Assembly: GCA_050008715.1 (NCBI GenBank)
Contig: JBEKMC010000117.1
Span: forward strand, 1 to 10,738
Source of the DNA: JAKACA01 sp050008715
GTDB taxonomy: Bacteria > Actinomycetota > Acidimicrobiia > Acidimicrobiales > Bog-793
Direction of reading: 5' to 3'
Length of the DNA stretch: 10,738 bases
Shown: positions 6,821-10,738 of the stretch, in pieces
How positions within the stretch are numbered: position 1 is the stretch's first letter
Layout of the letters: each line of letters begins with the position of its first letter
Translations under genes and position numbers: made by a program
The notes under the pieces: model-generated
Told to the model about the DNA's origin: nothing
Seen by the model: the letters and a program-made list of their open reading frames with translations, nothing else
Database searches by the model: none

Positions 6821-7788
6821 GCCGGATCGCCGAATCGCTCTTCTGGGTCGGTCGCTACCTCGAGCGGGCCGACGACACCGCCCGGCTCCTCGACGTCGAG
6901 ACGCACCGGATGCTCGAGGGCGCTGCACCCGACGACCTGGCGCTGTGCCACTCGGTGTTGTCGGTCATGGGGCTGCCGGCGCCCGACGGCGTCGATCTCA
7001 ACTTCAACGTGGTGACGCAATGGCTCGCTTTCGACGCCGGCCAGCCCAGCTCGATCGTCTCCTCCCTCGCGAATGCCCGCGAGAACGCCCGAGGCGTACG
7101 AGAGTCGATTCCGTCCGAGCTCTGGGAGTGCCTGAACGCCACTTTCGTCACGCTCGGCCAGCGCACAGCAGGAGCCCGTGTGGGAGGGCCGCGGGCCTAC
7201 TTCGGTTTTGCCCGGCACGTGCGTGAGCGCATCGCCATCGCCGGAGGCATCGCGGACGGAGCGATGAGTCGCGACGACGGATGGAGATTCCTCGTGCTCG
7301 GGCGAAGCATCGAGCGCCTCGACATGACGGCTCGACTGCTCAGCGTCCGGCTCAGCCAGCCACAGCGGTTGTCCGACTGGGTGACGACGCTCCGAGCTTG
7401 TTCGGCCTATGAGGCGTTTCTCCGCACCTACCGCGGGCGGCTGAGCGCCGCCCGGGCCGTCGAGTTCCTGCTGCTCGACCGCCTGTGTCCGCGAAGCGCC
7501 TACTTCGCCCTCGTCTCGGCTTCCACGTGCCTGGCCGAGATCGGGGGGTCGCGGGGGCGCCTCGGCCCCGCAGACGAGGCCGCTCGCATCCTCGGGCGCG
7601 CTCGCGCCGCGCTCGAGTACCAGAGCATCGGCGAGCTGAGCGACGATCTGCCCGCGCACCTGCTCGATCTCCAGCGCACGTGCTCGGACGTGGGTGCGTC
7701 CATTGCCAAGCGTTACTTCCACCACGACGCCATCATCGGGCGTCGCTTCGAAGGGGACATTGCCACGGGAAGGTCGGTCTCGGCGTGA
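6814..7788 (+). CDS. Alpha-E domain protein (COG2307 / DUF403)
   Basis: A 324-residue, mainly alpha-helical protein of the alpha-E family, named for a conserved glutamate and found almost always beside COG2308 ATP-grasp genes. It opens with the signature MLSRIAESLFWVGRYLERAD. I see an internal echo: GRYLERADDTARLL (13-26) is matched by GRSIERLDMTARLL (163-176), suggesting two related helical halves with Glu17 and Glu167 equivalent. No enzyme motif, signal peptide or membrane segment is visible. Its biochemical role is not established to my knowledge; a partner or modifying subunit for the ATP-grasp ligase is the usual guess. GTG at 6814 has AGAGGA about ten bases upstream. Its TGA overlaps the next gene's GTG (GTGA at 7785-7788), so genes one to three form a coupled unit. 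Confidence 0.93.
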   Translation: MLSRIAESLFWVGRYLERADDTARLLDVETHRMLEGAAPDDLALCHSVLSVMGLPAPDGVDLNFNVVTQWLAFDAGQPSSIVSSLANARENARGVRESIPSELWECLNATFVTLGQRTAGARVGGPRAYFGFARHVRERIAIAGGIADGAMSRDDGWRFLVLGRSIERLDMTARLLSVRLSQPQRLSDWVTTLRACSAYEAFLRTYRGRLSAARAVEFLLLDRLCPRSAYFALVSASTCLAEIGGSRGRLGPADEAARILGRARAALEYQSIGELSDDLPAHLLDLQRTCSDVGASIAKRYFHHDAIIGRRFEGDIATGRSVSA

Positions 7789-8627
7789 CGAGCAGGATCG
7801 CCACTCGCCACGTCTCGACGTACCGCTACGCAGCGCCGGTCGTCGCCTCTTACAACGAGGTCCGCATGACGCCGGTGACCAACGCCCGCCAGACGCTGCT
7901 GTCGTCGGAGCTACACGTGAGCCCGATCGCCTCGCTCTACCGCTACGTCGACTACTGGTCGACGACCGTCCAGTCCTTCGACGTGCACGAGCCGCACTCG
8001 GAGCTGTCCATCACGGCGACCTCGCTCGTCGAGACCACGGCCCCTCCGCCTCCCGACGCAACCGTGACATGGGGAGACCTGGGCGACGCCAGGGTGCAGG
8101 ACCGTTTCTGCGAATTGCTCCTCGGGACCCCTTACTCGCCCCTCGACCCGGACCTCGGGGTCATTGCCTCCGAACTGGCCGCACAGGCGTCTCCTCTCGA
8201 AGCGGTGCAGGCAGCCATCGAATGGGTGCGAGGCACGCTTTCCTACGAACGGGGCGCCACGGGCGTGTCCACCTCAGCGGTCGAGGCATGGCGACGCGGC
8301 GCCGGAGTGTGCCAGGACTTCGCTCACTTGTCGCTCGTGATGCTGCGCCATCTCGGTATTCCTGCTCGCTACGTGTCGGGCTATGTGCACCCCGAGGCGA
8401 GCGCGCCGACGGGAGTGACCGTCGCCGGCACGAGCCACGCCTGGATCGAGGCCTGGCTCGGCTCGTGGCACCCGATCGACCCGACGAGCGGTTCGCCGGT
8501 CGGCGATCGACACGTGACGGTCGGCACGGGCCGTGACTACCGAGACGTGGCACCGTTGCTGGGCGTCTATCACGGCGGCACCTTGAAGGAGCTCGTGGTA
8601 GACGTTGGCCTGACACGTGTGGCCTAG
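7785..8627 (+). CDS. Transglutaminase-like cysteine protein 1 (COG1305), intact triad
   Basis: A 280-residue protein with the bacterial transglutaminase N-terminal region (residues 1-80; RHVSTYRYAAPVVASYNEVR) followed by a transglutaminase/papain-like core. The catalytic triad is complete: Cys176 in GAGVCQDFAH, His218 in GTSHAWIEAW and Asp232 in WHPIDPTSG. Such proteins may act as proteases, amidases or transamidating enzymes. Beside an ATP-grasp ligase and alpha-E protein, they are predicted to trim, cleave or transfer a peptide product. No signal peptide or transmembrane segment is present, so a cytosolic location is likely. GTG at 7785 overlaps the previous stop by 4 nt, with GGGAAGG 11 bases upstream. 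A small inverted repeat (GAGCT/AGCTC, 8627-8641) lies between its stop and the next gene; it is weak and may mean nothing. Confidence 0.92.
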   Translation: MTSRIATRHVSTYRYAAPVVASYNEVRMTPVTNARQTLLSSELHVSPIASLYRYVDYWSTTVQSFDVHEPHSELSITATSLVETTAPPPPDATVTWGDLGDARVQDRFCELLLGTPYSPLDPDLGVIASELAAQASPLEAVQAAIEWVRGTLSYERGATGVSTSAVEAWRRGAGVCQDFAHLSLVMLRHLGIPARYVSGYVHPEASAPTGVTVAGTSHAWIEAWLGSWHPIDPTSGSPVGDRHVTVGTGRDYRDVAPLLGVYHGGTLKELVVDVGLTRVA

Positions 8628-8657
8628 AGCTGGCCGAGCTCCCGGTAAGACGTCAGG

Positions 8658-9464
8658 ATGCAACTGCAGGTCGGGTGCGAGTTCACCTACGACGCCGAGG
8701 TACCCACCCATGCGGTGGTCCTCGTGGAGCCCCGGCTCGAGAACGGTGTGCGGGCGCTCAGCGAAGGCTGGTCGAACGAGCCGCAACTGGCGATGTCGCG
8801 TTACGTGGACGGCTTCGGCAACCTGTGTCGCCGTGCCACGATCGTCCCGGGGCGCTCGACGCTGCGCTACAACGCCATCGTGGAAGTGGGGGATGAGCCG
8901 GAGCCTCAGCAACCCGGCGCCAGCGAGGTGGCACCGGCGAACCTGCCGGACGAGGCGCTCGTGTACACGCTACCCAGCCGTTTCTGCCCGTCGCAGGAGC
9001 TCGCCGACGATGCCTGGCGCCTGTTCGGGTCCGTCGCTCCTGGATGGACGAGGGTGCAGACGATCTCCGACTGGGTGCACCGCGAGGTCGCGTTCGGTTA
9101 CGAATTCGCCTCACCGCTCGCCACCGCCGTCGACGTGTTCAACAGCCGGACGGGTGTGTGCCGCGACTTCACCCACCTCGCCATCACGTTCTGCCGCGCC
9201 CTCAACATCCCGGCCCGCTACGTGTTCGGCTACATCCCCGATGTCGACGTGCCGCCGGTGGTCGATCCCATGGACTTCTGCGCCTGGATGGAGGTGTACC
9301 TCGACGGTGCCTGGTGGACGTTCGACCCGCGCAACAACCGGCCGCGTGTCGGCCGAGTGCTCGTGGCTCGGGGTCGCGACGCCCTCGACGTCGCCATGAT
9401 CTCCACGTTCGGAGGTCCGACCCTCGACTCCATGACGGTGTGGGCAGATGTGATTTGCCGATGA
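8658..9464 (+). CDS. Transglutaminase-like protein 2 (COG1305), Cys at expected catalytic-His position
   Basis: A 268-residue transglutaminase-like protein, clearly a different branch from its neighbour. The N-terminal region (1-80) has MSRYVDGFGNLCRR and STLRYNAIVEV; the core begins near 105. The nucleophile is Cys168 in RTGVCRDFTHLAITFCRAL, and Asp223 lies in WWTFDPRNN. Between them, where many relatives have DFHAW with the catalytic His, this protein reads MDFCAWMEVYLDG, so Cys208 occupies that place; from memory, relatives with Ser there also exist. Activity may therefore be altered, or another residue may serve as base. No export signal. ATG at 8658 follows the previous stop by 30 nt with only a weak ribosome-binding site (CAGG directly adjacent, GGTAAG further up). 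Co-directional, probably the fourth gene of the ATP-grasp operon. Confidence 0.92.
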   Translation: MQLQVGCEFTYDAEVPTHAVVLVEPRLENGVRALSEGWSNEPQLAMSRYVDGFGNLCRRATIVPGRSTLRYNAIVEVGDEPEPQQPGASEVAPANLPDEALVYTLPSRFCPSQELADDAWRLFGSVAPGWTRVQTISDWVHREVAFGYEFASPLATAVDVFNSRTGVCRDFTHLAITFCRALNIPARYVFGYIPDVDVPPVVDPMDFCAWMEVYLDGAWWTFDPRNNRPRVGRVLVARGRDALDVAMISTFGGPTLDSMTVWADVICR

Positions 9465-9507
9465 CAGACGGACAACAACCACAAGAGAACCAAGGAGCAG
9501 ACCCCCC

Positions 9508-9972
9508 ATGCCTCAGCTCGTGGCCGGCGACCCGGCACCTGACTTCGCCCTGCCGGACGAGTTTGGCGAGACGGTTCGCCTCTCGGAATACGCCGGCCGA
9601 AGGGTCGTCGTGTACTTCTACCCTGCAGACGACACGCCTGGCTGCACGAAGGAGGCGTGCCAGTTCACGGAGCACTACGACGGGTTCAGTGACGCCGGAA
9701 CCGAAGTGCTGGGCATCTCCCCTGACGGAGCGGACAAGCACCGGAAGTTCCGTGAGAAGTACGCGCTCAGGGTCCGGCTGCTGAGCGATCCCTCGCACGC
9801 CGTCATGGAGAGCTACGGCGCATGGGGCGAGAAGACCTTGTACGGGCGCAAGAGCGTCGGCGTCATCCGTTCCACCATGATCATCGGGGCGGACGGTCTC
9901 ATCGAGCGAGCGTGGTACCGAGTGCGGGCCGACGGGCATGCCGAGAAGGTGCTCGCAGCCATCAACGGCTGA
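9508..9972 (+). CDS. bcp: Thioredoxin-dependent peroxiredoxin, Bcp type
   Basis: A 154-residue peroxiredoxin of the bacterioferritin comigratory protein / PrxQ class. These reduce hydrogen peroxide and organic or lipid hydroperoxides using thioredoxin-type electron donors in the cytosol. Residues 37-51 (FYPADDTPGCTKEAC) carry Thr43, peroxidatic Cys46 and, five residues on, resolving Cys51, the atypical 2-Cys arrangement of Bcp/PrxQ. FDAGTEVLGIS-like (here SDAGTEVLGISPD), LLSDPSHAVMESYGAWGEK and the end segment RADGHAEKVLAAI are typical, and the length is standard. ATG at 9508 follows AAGGAG (9492-9497) with ten bases spacing, one of the best ribosome-binding sites in the window. It starts 43 nt after transglutaminase 2, so it may share the transcript or have its own promoter. 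Its 3' end overlaps the convergent membrane-protein gene by 11 nt. Confidence 0.96.
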   Translation: MPQLVAGDPAPDFALPDEFGETVRLSEYAGRRVVVYFYPADDTPGCTKEACQFTEHYDGFSDAGTEVLGISPDGADKHRKFREKYALRVRLLSDPSHAVMESYGAWGEKTLYGRKSVGVIRSTMIIGADGLIERAWYRVRADGHAEKVLAAING

Positions 9973-10615
9973 GGCGCTCCTCGTCCCGGCCCGCCGCCCG
10001 CTCGGACACCGCCCGCTCGGACACCGCCGCCCGGGACAAGGTGGCGGCCAGGGCGAGCACGCAGATGGCCGCGAGCACGCCGACTCCGAGGGCGGCGAGG
10101 CCGTAGCCGGAGAGGGCCGGCTGCAGCGCGAGCAGCAGCCAGCCCGTGCTGCCACCGCCGGCGGCGACGAGCCCGACCCAGACCACGTGCCGGCGGCCAG
10201 GAGTTCCGATGCGCTTGCCACCTCCCGCCGGTTCGAGGGCTGCGCCGCCTGCTTCGGTAAAGGCCAGCACGGCCACGCCCGCGACGGCGGCAAACGCCGC
10301 GGAGCCGCTCCGGTGAACGGGCAGATCGGCGACCGCACAGGCGACGGCGAGGAACAGCACGGAGGCAAGAAACGCCCGCTCGCTTCTCATGCCGAGAGCG
10401 ACCACGAGCGTGATGATCGATGCGACACCGCTCAAGGCGGCGCCGGCGACGGCCGCGTGCGGAGCAAGCACCATCGCGAGCGCGATCACCGTCACGTCGA
10501 GGCCGAAGGCGAGCGAGAAGGCGGCCGGTGCTGCGGAGAGAGCAGGGCGCAAGCGATGTGTCGGCGGCCCCCGCCGCCCCGGCCTGCGGAGACGGAGGAG
10601 TCCGGCGCCAGTCAT
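9962..10615 (-). CDS. Multi-spanning membrane protein of unknown function
   Basis: A 217-residue hydrophobic protein that I do not recognise. After a basic N-terminus (RLRRPGRRGPPTHRLRP) there are about six hydrophobic segments: roughly 30-50, 55-75, 80-97, 104-122, 146-165 and 169-193. An Arg/Lys-rich loop (PAGGGKRIGTPGRRH, about 129-143) separates the first four from the last two, suggesting that loop is cytoplasmic. The charged tail contains a duplicated AVSER from a 15-bp tandem repeat. ATG at 10613-10615 is the only in-frame start after a TGA at 10646-10648, and it lies in the last of three 17-bp repeat units, with no good ribosome-binding site. This points to translation coupled to the upstream gene. 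Length and topology are consistent with a small integral membrane component; no catalytic motif is visible. The frame's hydrophobicity pattern makes a real gene likely. Confidence 0.72.
   Translation of the reverse strand: MTGAGLLRLRRPGRRGPPTHRLRPALSAAPAAFSLAFGLDVTVIALAMVLAPHAAVAGAALSGVASIITLVVALGMRSERAFLASVLFLAVACAVADLPVHRSGSAAFAAVAGVAVLAFTEAGGAALEPAGGGKRIGTPGRRHVVWVGLVAAGGGSTGWLLLALQPALSGYGLAALGVGVLAAICVLALAATLSRAAVSERAVSERAAGRDEERLSR
9996..10025. repeat. 15-bp tandem duplication in the membrane-protein tail
   Basis: GCCCGCTCGGACACC occurs twice head to tail (9996-10010 and 10011-10025). On the minus strand it encodes the doubled AVSER near the C-terminus of the membrane protein and keeps the frame. 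It looks like a recent in-frame slippage event. Confidence 0.9.
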
Positions 10616-10657
10616 CGCTGGCCGCCAGTCATCGCTGGCCGCCAGTCATCGCTGGCC
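10607..10657. repeat. Three perfect 17-bp tandem units over the membrane-protein start
   Basis: GCCAGTCATCGCTGGCC is repeated three times without change (10607-10623, 10624-10640, 10641-10657). On the minus strand each unit contains ATGA inside the loop of a five-pair stem (GCCAG, loop CGATGA, CTGGC). Because 17 is not a multiple of three, the three ATGs (10647-10649, 10630-10632, 10613-10615) lie in different frames. The first two each open a six-codon mini-ORF, MTGGQR, whose TGA overlaps the next ATG. The upstream gene's TGA (10646-10648) overlaps the first ATG in the same way, and the last ATG starts the membrane protein. Confidence 0.92.
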
Positions 10658-10738
10658 GCCCACGGCGGTCCCGCCTCCGATTCGCCCGCGCATCGAGCGG
10701 CGGAAGGCGGCAATCTCCGCCAACGCGGCGGCGATGCC
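10646..10738 (-). CDS. C-terminal end of an upstream protein (cut by right window edge), unidentified
   Basis: The minus strand from the right edge is open for 30 codons and then stops with TGA at 10646-10648: a helical, Ala-rich segment GIAAALAEIAAFRRSMRGRI followed by GGGTAVGGQR. The end GGQR-TGA overlaps the first ATG of the 17-bp repeat array as ATGA, the usual arrangement of coupled genes. Its direction and position make it the likely upstream partner of the membrane-protein gene. Too little is present to name a family; the reading frame is supported by the overlap and plausible composition only. Confidence 0.55.
   Translation of the reverse strand, partial: GIAAALAEIAAFRRSMRGRIGGGTAVGGQR

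Noticed and set aside
5186..6928. A 580-codon open frame on the minus strand
   Set aside because: It lies antisense to the ATP-grasp gene, whose family motifs are unmistakable; long antisense frames are expected at this base composition, and the product resembles no protein I know.
9202..10368. A 388-codon open frame on the minus strand
   Set aside because: It crosses transglutaminase 2, bcp and the membrane-protein gene in other frames and has a Pro/Ser/Arg-rich nonsense composition.
10607..10657. CRISPR-like or minisatellite array unrelated to genes
   Set aside because: Units abut without spacers, and each carries the stop/start overlap, so the repeat is better explained as duplication of a gene junction.

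Overview
This is a visibly GC-rich, gene-dense chromosomal stretch that reads as a free-living, high-GC actinobacterium. GTG starts are common, the guaB transcript looks leaderless, and the protein styles are actinobacterial. An acidimicrobial or related lineage is my guess from protein style only; no rRNA or marker gene in the window settles it. I see no tRNA, rRNA, CRISPR array, transposase, integrase or prophage gene.

Left part (1-2199). The 5' two thirds of guaB (IMP dehydrogenase) runs off the left edge on the minus strand, with a -10 box placed for a leaderless mRNA. Divergent to it is an orphan protein joining an AbiEi-like winged helix to a DUF559/PD-(D/E)XK nuclease-like domain. A gene-free stretch (1948-2199) between convergent genes carries two 69-bp direct repeats, each with a central hairpin.

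Middle part (2200-5209). A tight minus-strand operon encodes a DEAD-box RNA helicase, a cobalamin/siderophore-type substrate-binding-fold protein without a signal peptide, and a metallo-beta-lactamase-fold hydrolase of the glyoxalase II type. The 20-nt gap and 11-nt overlap suggest co-transcription. The 112-bp divergent region upstream holds two dyad-symmetric sites that look like operators.

Right-centre (5210-9464). This is the most interesting block: a plus-strand operon of a circularly permuted ATP-grasp (COG2308), an alpha-E protein (COG2307) and two transglutaminase-like proteins (COG1305). The first three genes overlap by 7 and 4 nt. This gene set was predicted from comparative genomics to make or process peptide/amide conjugates (Iyer, Aravind and colleagues' amidoligase work); as far as I know its product is unassigned. 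Here there are two transglutaminases, the second with Cys where the catalytic His is expected. No Anbu-type proteasome-like gene is present inside the window. A Bcp-type peroxiredoxin follows 43 nt later.

Right end (9962-10738). A convergent minus-strand multi-spanning membrane protein of unknown function overlaps bcp by 11 nt. Its start region is a triplicated 17-bp unit that creates two stacked six-codon mini-ORFs linked by ATGA overlaps. These sit between the stop of an upstream gene (cut by the window edge) and the membrane-protein start, an unusual possible translational relay.
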